From CAYFQB01 sp964345225 (GTDB lineage Bacteria; Nitrospirota; Thermodesulfovibrionia; Thermodesulfovibrionales; UBA6898): a stretch of DNA of 11,567 nucleotides. The notes beneath the pieces were generated by a model. That model was not told the DNA's origin. It saw only the letters and a program-made list of their open reading frames with translations, and did not search any database. Shown here piece by piece: positions 5,754 to 11,567 of the stretch. Both the position numbers and the translations under genes were made by a program. Position 1 is the stretch's first letter. Each line of letters begins with the position of its first letter. The DNA lies in the NCBI GenBank assembly GCA_964345225.1, contig CAYFQB010000054.1:1-11567 (forward strand), given 5' to 3'.

Positions 5754-6293
5754 TTAAAAACAATGTTTATGTGATCGTATGTACTTTATTAGAGCCTGTC
5801 TGCTCAATTCGTTAATGTCTATAAATTTAATGCCTACACCGTTATTTTCGTCATTATAATCCGAGAAGTTTACATGTACGATTTCTCCAAGTATTTTTAA
5901 TGGTTCTTCAAGGCCCGGCACATGAAGAAATAAACTCACTTTAGAACCTTTTTCGTAACGTTTGTTGGTATTTAAAAACATTCCACCATTGCTGACATTT
6001 TTTGTATATTCGGTAATAAATTTATCGTAGTCTTGATATGTAACCTTAAGGATTATATTACATCTTTTATCTGTTCGCTCGTCACTATAATAAAATTCTT
6101 TTTTCACAATCGATGACATATCGATTAACGAACTGCAGGAGGGACATGGTATTTCAGAAAGTGGATTTTGCTTTATATATGCTGCATTGATGATATCATT
6201 ACAATGAGGACATCGGTATTCTTCCCTTTTAACTGTCTGTTCTGAAGTATCAGTTTCTTTTTTATCAGGCTGATTTTCAAAATTGTCAGGCAT
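5754..6293 (-). CDS. PilZ-domain protein with N-terminal zinc ribbon
   Basis: A 179-residue cytoplasmic protein. Residues 28-53 form a rubredoxin/zinc-ribbon-like knuckle pair (Cys28-x2-Cys31 and Cys50-x2-Cys53). Residues 70-177 form a PilZ domain carrying both cyclic-di-GMP binding signatures: RxxxR (Arg73, Arg77) and NxSxxG (Asn99, Ser101, Gly104). The family known from this pattern reads c-di-GMP to control motility, exopolysaccharide or development. Its target is not evident here, since its neighbours are dksA on the same strand and trmFO divergently. There is no Shine-Dalgarno before the ATG; the upstream DNA is nearly pure A+T. It ends 130 bases before the dksA start. Confidence 0.8.
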   Translation of the reverse strand: MPDNFENQPDKKETDTSEQTVKREEYRCPHCNDIINAAYIKQNPLSEIPCPSCSSLIDMSSIVKKEFYYSDERTDKRCNIILKVTYQDYDKFITEYTKNVSNGGMFLNTNKRYEKGSKVSLFLHVPGLEEPLKILGEIVHVNFSDYNDENNGVGIKFIDINELSRQALIKYIRSHKHCF

Positions 6294-6604
6294 AAATTAT
6301 ATTAATTAATATTTATAATTATTTCAATTATTAGTATATATTAATAATATTTAATATTGAATTAATATATTATTACTTATTATATTTAAAAAGGCAGTTT
6401 TACAATTAACCCAAAAAATGTATTTTAGGGTTTAATTATACTGTTTAAAATCGAGTATTTATAACTGATGTATGAAGACTGTCCTAAAAGTTGCCATATT
6501 CATTATCAACCATTATGATAGCAGAGACCTAATAAAAGTTTTTGATTTTGTAGATATTTATATAATTAGTCACGGGGCAGGGGATAGGGTATAATTAAAA
6601 CAAT
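6294..6604. other. Divergent spacer with an extreme A+T block
   Basis: This 311-base gap separates the divergent pilZ-domain gene and trmFO and contains no convincing ORF or RNA gene. Within 6301-6390 only 4 of 90 bases are G or C. Further along, AATTAACCC (6404-6412) and GGGTTTAATT (6428-6437) form a dyad with one bulged base. A weak promoter-like pair TTTACA (6399-6404) and TATTTT (6421-6426), 16 bases apart, falls on it. The A/T block could be a UP element, a bent or easily melted promoter, or a binding site for a nucleoid protein. Confidence 0.5.
6567..6595 (+). promoter_or_regulatory. Candidate promoter directly in front of trmFO
   Basis: A perfect TATAAT at 6590-6595 has TAGTCA (4 of 6 matches to TTGACA) 17 bases upstream. 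Transcription would start near 6602-6603, only 2-3 bases before the trmFO ATG at 6605, giving an essentially leaderless mRNA. Consistent with this, no Shine-Dalgarno is seen near the ATG. Confidence 0.4.
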
Positions 6605-7927
6605 ATGTCTGACAGATTGGTTATCATAGGCGGAGGTCTTGCAGGCTCAGAGGCTGCATGGCAGGCAGCCAGAAGAGGTGTAGAGGTTTTATTGTACGAA
6701 ATGAGGCCCCAAAAAATGTCCGGGGCTCATGGAACGGGAATGCTAGGAGAGCTTGTATGTTCTAATTCCCTCAGGTCTAATGACCTTTATAGTGCGCCAG
6801 GACTTTTAAAAAAAGAACTATCCATGGCTGGTTCCCTGATCATGGAGGCAGCATATGCATCAACTGTACCTGCAGGTTCAGCTCTGGCTGTTGATAGGAT
6901 TCTTTTTGCAGAATATATTACAAAGAAACTTTCAAATAATTCGAAAATTAAAGTATTTAGAGAGGAAGCAATCAGGGTGCCTGACACTTTGGCCATAATT
7001 GCAACGGGACCACTTACATCAGAATCCATGACAAAATCTCTGTCTGCACTGTTTGGTGGTGACTACCTCTATTTTTACGATGCAATATCCCCGATAATCG
7101 AAGCTGAATCTATTGAATATAAAAAGGTATACAGAGCCTCCAGATATGGTAAAGGGGGAGAGGATTATCTTAACTGTCCCATGACAAATGACGAGTACAA
7201 AAATTTTTATAATGCTCTTATAGAGGCTGACAGATTAACGCCAAGAGTCTTTGAAGAAGAAAAGGTTTTTGAGGGATGCATGCCAATTGAAATAATGGCA
7301 GCAAGAGGTCTGGATACAATAAGATTTGGACCAATGAAGCCTGTCGGCCTGCCTGATCCATATACACGGTCTGAACCTTACGCAGTTGTTCAATTGAGAG
7401 CAGAAAACAAGGAGATGACTGCATATAATATGGTCGGCTTCCAGACAAGACTGAAATGGCCTGAGCAGAAAAAGGTTTTCAGAATGATCAGGGGACTTGA
7501 AAATGCAGAATTCTTGAGGTTCGGGAGCATTCACCGTAACACGTTTATAAATTCACCGCTCTTCCTTAATAAAGATCTGACTTTTAAAAAAAGGGATTCT
7601 CTTCTTATTGCTGGACAGCTTTCAGGGGTTGAAGGATATATCGAATCAACGGCAATGGGACTAATTGCTGGTATTAATGCATCTTTAAAGATGAAATGCA
7701 AAAATGTAATTGAAGTGCCACGTTCAACCGCTCACGGTGCTTTGATAAATCATATTACTGAATCAGAAAGCACTAATTTTCAGCCAAGCAATATAAACTT
7801 CGGGTTATTCCCTTTACCGGAAGAATCTACTGGAATAAAGGATAAGAGAATCAAAAGGAAAGTTATTGTGGAAAAGGCCATTAAGGACTGGAATAGTTAT
7901 ATTGATATAATAGAGCGGATAACCTGA
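6605..7927 (+). CDS. trmFO: TrmFO, folate-dependent tRNA U54 methyltransferase
   Basis: A 440-residue protein, full family length. It begins SDRLVIIGGGLAGSEAAWQA, the Rossmann FAD-binding fingerprint, and contains GAHGTGMLGELVCSNSLRSN with Cys52, and EGCMPIEIMAARG with Cys225. These match the cysteine pair (Cys53/Cys226) studied in Bacillus subtilis TrmFO. The C-terminal part has GQLSGVEGYIESTAMGLIAG, closing the FAD site. TrmFO uses methylenetetrahydrofolate and FADH2 to make ribothymidine at position 54 in the tRNA T-loop, replacing the SAM-dependent TrmA. The start is fixed by the N-terminal FAD motif. The recombinase gene follows 2 bases after its stop. Confidence 0.95.
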   Translation: MSDRLVIIGGGLAGSEAAWQAARRGVEVLLYEMRPQKMSGAHGTGMLGELVCSNSLRSNDLYSAPGLLKKELSMAGSLIMEAAYASTVPAGSALAVDRILFAEYITKKLSNNSKIKVFREEAIRVPDTLAIIATGPLTSESMTKSLSALFGGDYLYFYDAISPIIEAESIEYKKVYRASRYGKGGEDYLNCPMTNDEYKNFYNALIEADRLTPRVFEEEKVFEGCMPIEIMAARGLDTIRFGPMKPVGLPDPYTRSEPYAVVQLRAENKEMTAYNMVGFQTRLKWPEQKKVFRMIRGLENAEFLRFGSIHRNTFINSPLFLNKDLTFKKRDSLLIAGQLSGVEGYIESTAMGLIAGINASLKMKCKNVIEVPRSTAHGALINHITESESTNFQPSNINFGLFPLPEESTGIKDKRIKRKVIVEKAIKDWNSYIDIIERIT

Positions 7928-7929
7928 TC

Positions 7930-8817
7930 GTGAAAAAACTTATAGACAAATTCATAAAGTATCTTGAGGTTGAGAAGGACGCTTCAAGACATACACTAAG
8001 GGCTTACAGTAAAGATCTTGAAGATTTCAGTGAATTCATTAAAAAGAAACCGGAAGATATCGATTTAATAGATATAAGGGGTTTTGTTGCACAACAGATT
8101 AAAAGCAGGTTAGATAAAACAACTGTGAGCAGAAAGCTCGCAACTGTCAGGTCATTTATTAAATTTTTATACAGGGAAGGATACATAAAATCCAATCCCG
8201 CAAAACTTGTTCCGAGCCCGAAAACATCAAAACTTCTACCTAAATTCCTTTCAGTAGATGACGTATTTTCTCTTATAGAAAAACCTGAAGGTATTGGATA
8301 TATTCAAGTGAGAGACAGGGCTATTCTTGAGCTACTGTACTCAAGTGGATTAAGGGTAAGCGAGATTGCAGGACTTAATGTTGATGATATTAATATAAAG
8401 GAAGGATTGGTAAAAGTCAGAGGGAAGGGTAAGAAGGAGCGCATATTGCCGATTGGCTCCAAAGCTATCGAGGCATTGAGATCATATATGGTTGAGAAGA
8501 TAATTCTTAAGAAGAGGGACAGGGCGATTTTTCTTAACAGGATGCATACTAGATTGTCAGAAAGGAGTATAAGAAGAATAGTTGTAAAATATGCAAAAAT
8601 GATAGGCATAAATGGCATGATAGGCCCGCATACACTGAGACATACATTTGCATCGCATTTATTGCAGGCAGGTGCTGATTTAAGGATAATCCAGGAACTT
8701 CTTGGACATTCATCTTTATCAACAACACAGAAGTATACACATATTGATGTGACTCACCTTATGGATATTTATGATAAGGCGCATCCTCTTTCTTATAAAG
8801 ATAGGGAAGACAAATAA
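7930..8817 (+). CDS. xerC: Tyrosine recombinase, XerC/XerD type
   Basis: A 295-residue protein with a GTG start 2 bases after the trmFO stop. The N-terminal SAM-like domain (about 1-90) has the Xer pattern FIKYLEVEKDASRHTLRAYSKDL and RKLATVRSFIKFLYREG. The catalytic domain is complete: Arg142 (SSGLRVSE), Lys166 (GKGKKER), His234 and Arg237 (HTLRH), His260 (LGHSS) and nucleophile Tyr269 (KYTHI). Xer recombinases resolve chromosome dimers at dif together with FtsK. Single-protein systems and XerC/XerD pairs both exist, and sequence alone does not separate C from D. The position between trmFO and hslV is that of xerC/codV in Firmicutes, hence the symbol. It is not an integrase of a visible element. 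Confidence 0.88.
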   Translation: MKKLIDKFIKYLEVEKDASRHTLRAYSKDLEDFSEFIKKKPEDIDLIDIRGFVAQQIKSRLDKTTVSRKLATVRSFIKFLYREGYIKSNPAKLVPSPKTSKLLPKFLSVDDVFSLIEKPEGIGYIQVRDRAILELLYSSGLRVSEIAGLNVDDINIKEGLVKVRGKGKKERILPIGSKAIEALRSYMVEKIILKKRDRAIFLNRMHTRLSERSIRRIVVKYAKMIGINGMIGPHTLRHTFASHLLQAGADLRIIQELLGHSSLSTTQKYTHIDVTHLMDIYDKAHPLSYKDREDK

Positions 8818-8832
8818 GGGTTATAGTAAAAT

Positions 8833-8874
8833 GCAGAATACAGAATACAGAATGCAAAATGCAGAATGCAGAAT
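8833..8874. repeat. Heptamer tandem tract, six units of GCAGAAT type
   Basis: Six consecutive 7-base units (GCAGAAT, ACAGAAT, ACAGAAT, GCAAAAT, GCAGAAT, GCAGAAT) begin 15 bases after the recombinase stop. The period is exact and substitutions are confined to two positions. There are no spacers, so it is not a CRISPR. Such heptad tracts are replication-slippage-prone and may vary in copy number. Confidence 0.8.
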
Positions 8875-8975
8875 ATAAATCTTATCGTGAATCTCTAAGA
8901 GGGTCTATGAAAAGGTCGGTACGAATTATATCTTTTATCGTGCTGTTTCACACTCGAACCCTTTTATATTATGTA

Positions 8976-9005
8976 ATGACAGAGCATATCAATTTTTTGT
9001 AAAAT
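8976..9005 (+). promoter_or_regulatory. Candidate sigma-70 promoter for hslVU
   Basis: ATGACA (8976-8981, 5 of 6 matches to TTGACA) and TAAAAT (9000-9005, 5 of 6 matches to TATAAT) are 18 bases apart, ending 27 bases before the hslV ATG. The remainder of the 215-base gap (8818-9032) holds the heptamer tract and a direct repeat TTATCGTG (8882-8889, 8935-8942). I saw no CIRCE or clear heat-shock sigma motif and no gene. Confidence 0.45.
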
Positions 9006-9032
9006 AAATATAAAAAAACAGAAGGTAAAATC

Positions 9033-9563
9033 ATGTTTCAAGCAACTACAATATTGTGTGTCAGAAAGGATGGAAACGTAGCGATAGGTGGTGATGGTCA
9101 GGTTACAATGGCAAACACTATACTTAAGCAGAATGCCAGGAAGATAAGAAAGATGTATGAAGACAGAGTCGTTGCAGGTTTTTCGGGAGCCACTGCGGAT
9201 GCCTTTACTTTATTCGAAAAATTTGAAAGTAAGCTGGAATCGTATAGAGGAAATATAACAAGGGCAGCTGTAGAACTCGCAAAAGACTGGAGAACAGATA
9301 AGATTCTTCGTAGACTCGAGGCACTTCTTATAGTTGCAGATAAAGATCATACCTTCATTATTTCAGGCAATGGAGACGTAATTGAACCTGAGGAAGGAAT
9401 TGCTGCGATAGGTTCAGGGGGCGCCTTTGCACAGGCTGCTGCTAGGGCACTCTATGAAAACACTGAACTTACTTCAAGGGAGATAATAGAAAAGTCAATG
9501 AAAATAGCATCGGATATCTGTGTATACACTAATGCACAGATTAATATTGAGGAGTTAATATAA
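9033..9563 (+). CDS. hslV: HslV, peptidase subunit of the HslUV protease
   Basis: A 176-residue protein of the proteasome-like Ntn-hydrolase family. The start MFQATTIL aligns with the mature TTI start of E. coli HslV, so the catalytic nucleophile is Thr5 and a four-residue leader (MFQA) must be removed. GGDGQVT, AGFSGATADAFTLFEKFE, AVELAKDWRTDKILRRLEA and AIGSGGAFAQAAARAL are all family hallmarks. HslV forms a double hexamer that degrades unfolded proteins fed by the HslU ATPase in the cytoplasm. Ribosome binding site GAAGG (9021-9025) lies 7 bases from the ATG, and a candidate promoter lies just upstream. The stop is separated from the hslU ATG by one base. Confidence 0.96.
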   Translation: MFQATTILCVRKDGNVAIGGDGQVTMANTILKQNARKIRKMYEDRVVAGFSGATADAFTLFEKFESKLESYRGNITRAAVELAKDWRTDKILRRLEALLIVADKDHTFIISGNGDVIEPEEGIAAIGSGGAFAQAAARALYENTELTSREIIEKSMKIASDICVYTNAQINIEELI

Positions 9564-9564
9564 A

Positions 9565-10905
9565 ATGGACAGCCTTACACCGCGAACGATTGTTTCAGAA
9601 CTTGATAAATATATAATTGGACAGAATAAAGCCAAAAAGGCAGTAGCGATAGCTTTAAGGAACAGATGGAGGAGACAAAAACTTTCTCCTGAATTGAAAG
9701 ATGAGGTCCTGCCGAAAAATATATTAATGATAGGGCCTACAGGAGTTGGCAAGACAGAGATATCAAGAAGACTGTCAAAATTGGCTAATGCACCGTTTTT
9801 AAAGGTAGAGGCCTCAAAGTTTACAGAGGTTGGATATGTTGGCCGTGATGTAGAGTCAATGGTAAGAGATCTAACCGAGATATCAATTAATATGGTCAAA
9901 GATGAGCACCTCGAGAAGATAAAGGAAAAGGCAACGGTACTCGCTGAAGAGAAACTGCTCGATCTTCTTTTACCTCAACCAAGGTTATTAAGGTCAACCG
10001 AAATAGATGAAGCAGAGAGGGAAAAGAACAGGGAGACAAGAGAAAGGCTGAGAGAACAATTGAAAAGCGGAAAGCTTGATTCAAGATACGTAGAGATAGA
10101 TGTTAGAGAGAAGATAATGCCCTTTGGCGTAATCTCCAATGTAGGACTTGAAGAGATTGAAATAAATCTTAAATCTATGCTCGGTAATCTTCTTCCTGAA
10201 AAAGCAAAAAGAAAAAAGGTAAAGGTTCCGGAAGCATTGATATTGCTTGAACAGGAAGAATCTGACAAACTGATTGATATGGATAAGATCAAAAAAGAAG
10301 CTTTGGAAAGAGTTGAACAGAGCGGGATAGTTTTTATTGATGAAATTGATAAAATCGTAGCAAAGGGGTATAGTCATGGACCTGATGTTTCCAGAGAAGG
10401 TGTACAGCGCGACCTGCTGCCTATAGTTGAGGGCTCGACAGTTATTACAAAATACGGACCTGTTAAAACAGAGCATATACTTTTTATAGCTTCAGGAGCT
10501 TTTCATACAACCAAACCTTCTGACATGATACCCGAGCTTCAGGGAAGATTTCCAATCAGGGTTGAACTGGATGCACTTGGTAAGGACGAATTTGTGAGAA
10601 TACTCACAGAGCCATATAATGCACTTATAAAACAGTATACAGCCCTTCTGGAAACAGAGAATGTTAGTATTGAATTTACAGAAGAATCGATTAATGAGAT
10701 CTCAGAGATTGCCTCTCATGTAAATGATAAAACAGAAAATATAGGTGCAAGGAGACTTCACACAGTACTTGAGAAGCTACTCGAAGACATATCTTTCGAG
10801 GCCCCTGATAGGAAAAACGGCATATTAAAAATAGACAGAGAATATGTGAGAGATAAGTTAAGCGAAATTGTCAAAGACGAGGATTTAAGCAGGTACATAT
10901 TATAG
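9565..10905 (+). CDS. hslU: HslU, ATPase subunit of the HslUV protease
   Basis: A 446-residue AAA+ unfoldase, full length. N-terminal TPRTIVSELDKYIIGQNKAKKAVAIALRNR precedes Walker A GPTGVGKT (57-64), then the pore-loop region KVEASKFTEVGYVGRDVESMVRDL containing GYVG. The I-domain insertion (about 110-245) is Lys/Glu-rich and is the variable substrate-engaging part. Walker B is VFIDEID (256-262, with Asp259 and Glu260). ELQGRFPIRVEL provides the arginine-finger region and NIGARRLHTVLE the sensor-2. The C-terminus SRYIL is the tail that docks into HslV and activates it. GAGGAG (9549-9554) inside the hslV end serves as its ribosome binding site. It is an obligate partner of the gene immediately upstream. 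Confidence 0.97.
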   Translation: MDSLTPRTIVSELDKYIIGQNKAKKAVAIALRNRWRRQKLSPELKDEVLPKNILMIGPTGVGKTEISRRLSKLANAPFLKVEASKFTEVGYVGRDVESMVRDLTEISINMVKDEHLEKIKEKATVLAEEKLLDLLLPQPRLLRSTEIDEAEREKNRETRERLREQLKSGKLDSRYVEIDVREKIMPFGVISNVGLEEIEINLKSMLGNLLPEKAKRKKVKVPEALILLEQEESDKLIDMDKIKKEALERVEQSGIVFIDEIDKIVAKGYSHGPDVSREGVQRDLLPIVEGSTVITKYGPVKTEHILFIASGAFHTTKPSDMIPELQGRFPIRVELDALGKDEFVRILTEPYNALIKQYTALLETENVSIEFTEESINEISEIASHVNDKTENIGARRLHTVLEKLLEDISFEAPDRKNGILKIDREYVRDKLSEIVKDEDLSRYIL

Positions 10906-10928
10906 ACTTCGGTTAGAGGGAGATTCGC

Positions 10929-11567
10929 ATCAGAATATTCTTATTTTTTTTGGCCTTTTTACTTTTATTATCATCATGCTCAACTGTCCATTATGAAGCA
11001 TATCCAGAGACATCCTATAAAAGGACTTATGCGATTGCATCATGGTATGGTCCAAAATTCCATGGCAGGCCAACGGCATCAGGTGAGATTTTCAATATGT
11101 ATGAATACACATGTGCTCACAAGGTATATCCGTTTGGCACAATGGTTAAAGTCACCTATTTAAAAAACGAAAAGACGGTCGAATGTGTGGTAAATGACAG
11201 GGGTCCTTTTGTTAAAGGAAGGGATATTGACCTTTCATATGCTTCCGCAAAAAGGATCGGTTTAATAGGTCCGGGAACTGGCAGGGTTTTACTAGAGGTG
11301 CAGGGAAGGAATAACTCCTATATAAAGAGAGTAAAGGTTCAGACATTCAAAAAAACAGGCCCTTTTGCCATACAGGTTGCATCCTTTAAGGATGGTATTA
11401 ACGCGATAAGACTGAAAGCAGTTCTTAAGCTAAGATACAGTAACGTATATATTCAGGAGGCAAATATAAGAGGCACAAAATATCACAGAGTAATAATTGG
11501 CGATTTCGAAAATTTCAATAATGCAATCTCCCTTGCAGAACAGTTGGGCCAGGAGGGATATCAAACA
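10929..11567 (+). CDS. rlpA: RlpA-family septal ring lipoprotein (3' partial), non-standard start
   Basis: The reading frame runs off the window edge. A signal peptide RIFLFFLAFLLLLSSC with a lipobox ends at Cys17 (counting ATC 10929 as residue 1). The RlpA double-psi beta-barrel follows: ASWYGPKFHGRPTASGE, YTCAHKVYPFGTMVKV and VNDRGPFVKGRDIDLSYASAKRIG. A SPOR domain starts at GPFAIQVASFKDG and is cut by the window. RlpA proteins are outer-membrane lipoproteins acting on denuded septal peptidoglycan, and some are lytic transglycosylases. The frame is closed by TAG at 10914-10916, and no ATG, GTG or TTG exists between there and the hydrophobic core. ATC at 10929, 6 bases after a GAGGGAG ribosome site (10916-10922), is the best-placed start; ATT (10923) or ATA (10935) are alternatives. 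It sits 23 bases after hslU, probably in the same transcript. Confidence 0.85.
   Translation, partial: MRIFLFFLAFLLLLSSCSTVHYEAYPETSYKRTYAIASWYGPKFHGRPTASGEIFNMYEYTCAHKVYPFGTMVKVTYLKNEKTVECVVNDRGPFVKGRDIDLSYASAKRIGLIGPGTGRVLLEVQGRNNSYIKRVKVQTFKKTGPFAIQVASFKDGINAIRLKAVLKLRYSNVYIQEANIRGTKYHRVIIGDFENFNNAISLAEQLGQEGYQT

Noticed and set aside
6542..6566. TTGATT...TATAAT promoter before trmFO
   Set aside because: The spacing is 13 bases, too short for sigma-70; the TATAAT at 6590 fits better.
7930..8817. Phage or integron integrase marking a mobile element
   Set aside because: Length, N-terminal domain and neighbourhood are those of housekeeping Xer recombinases; no att site or cargo is seen.
8833..8874. 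CRISPR-like array
   Set aside because: Units are 7 bases and contiguous, with no spacers and no cas genes nearby.
8882..8942. Direct repeat TTATCGTG as attachment site or operator
   Set aside because: Eight bases occurring twice in an AT-rich 215-base gap is weak evidence, and nothing nearby supports integration.
8945..8965. GGGTTCGAGTG on the minus strand, like a tRNA T-loop
   Set aside because: The flanking bases do not form a 5-bp T stem, and no acceptor or anticodon arm can be fitted.

Overview
The window looks like a chromosomal housekeeping stretch from an AT-rich Gram-negative bacterium. The Gram-negative assignment rests on lipoprotein-type signal peptides, an RlpA with a SPOR domain and a DksA. 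The gene content (trmFO, DksA, a zinc-ribbon PilZ protein, a PA2778/PA2779 pair) and the style of intergenic repeats would fit Nitrospirota or a deltaproteobacterial-type lineage. That placement is an impression, not a demonstrated result. No rRNA, tRNA, CRISPR array or complete mobile element was found.

Region 1 (1-1619) is a small export-related cluster. It holds a PA2779-family membrane protein (5' end outside the window), a C39-like cysteine peptidase lipoprotein of the PA2778 family, and a TPR protein. In the usual PA2778 architecture, as I recall it, peptidase and TPR are one polypeptide; here they are two reading frames. The cluster is riddled with short repeats: three copies of a GGGACACTTCCC / GGTACACTTCCC inverted-repeat family, a separate ATTGC...GCAAT palindrome, and a heptamer tract. 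These sit at the gene boundaries and encode parts of both N-termini. This is the most interesting part of the window.

Region 2 (1620-4978), plus strand, holds a class I aspartate-type aminotransferase, then a tight era - bifunctional nuclease (DUF151) - recO operon with 1-base spacing and a 1-base overlap. Region 3 (5036-6293), minus strand, holds a DksA with a long lysine-rich, histone-H1-like N-terminal tail and a PilZ protein carrying an N-terminal zinc ribbon. Region 4 (6294-6604) is a divergent spacer that is almost pure A+T for about 90 bp.

Region 5 (6605-11567), plus strand, is trmFO - xerC/D-type recombinase - hslV - hslU - rlpA. The order trmFO-xer-hslV-hslU is a known conserved neighbourhood, best known from Firmicutes. 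HslV and HslU form a two-component ATP-dependent protease and are nearly abutting. RlpA is cut by the window edge and appears to lack any ATG, GTG or TTG start. A second heptamer tract and a candidate sigma-70 promoter lie between the recombinase gene and hslV.
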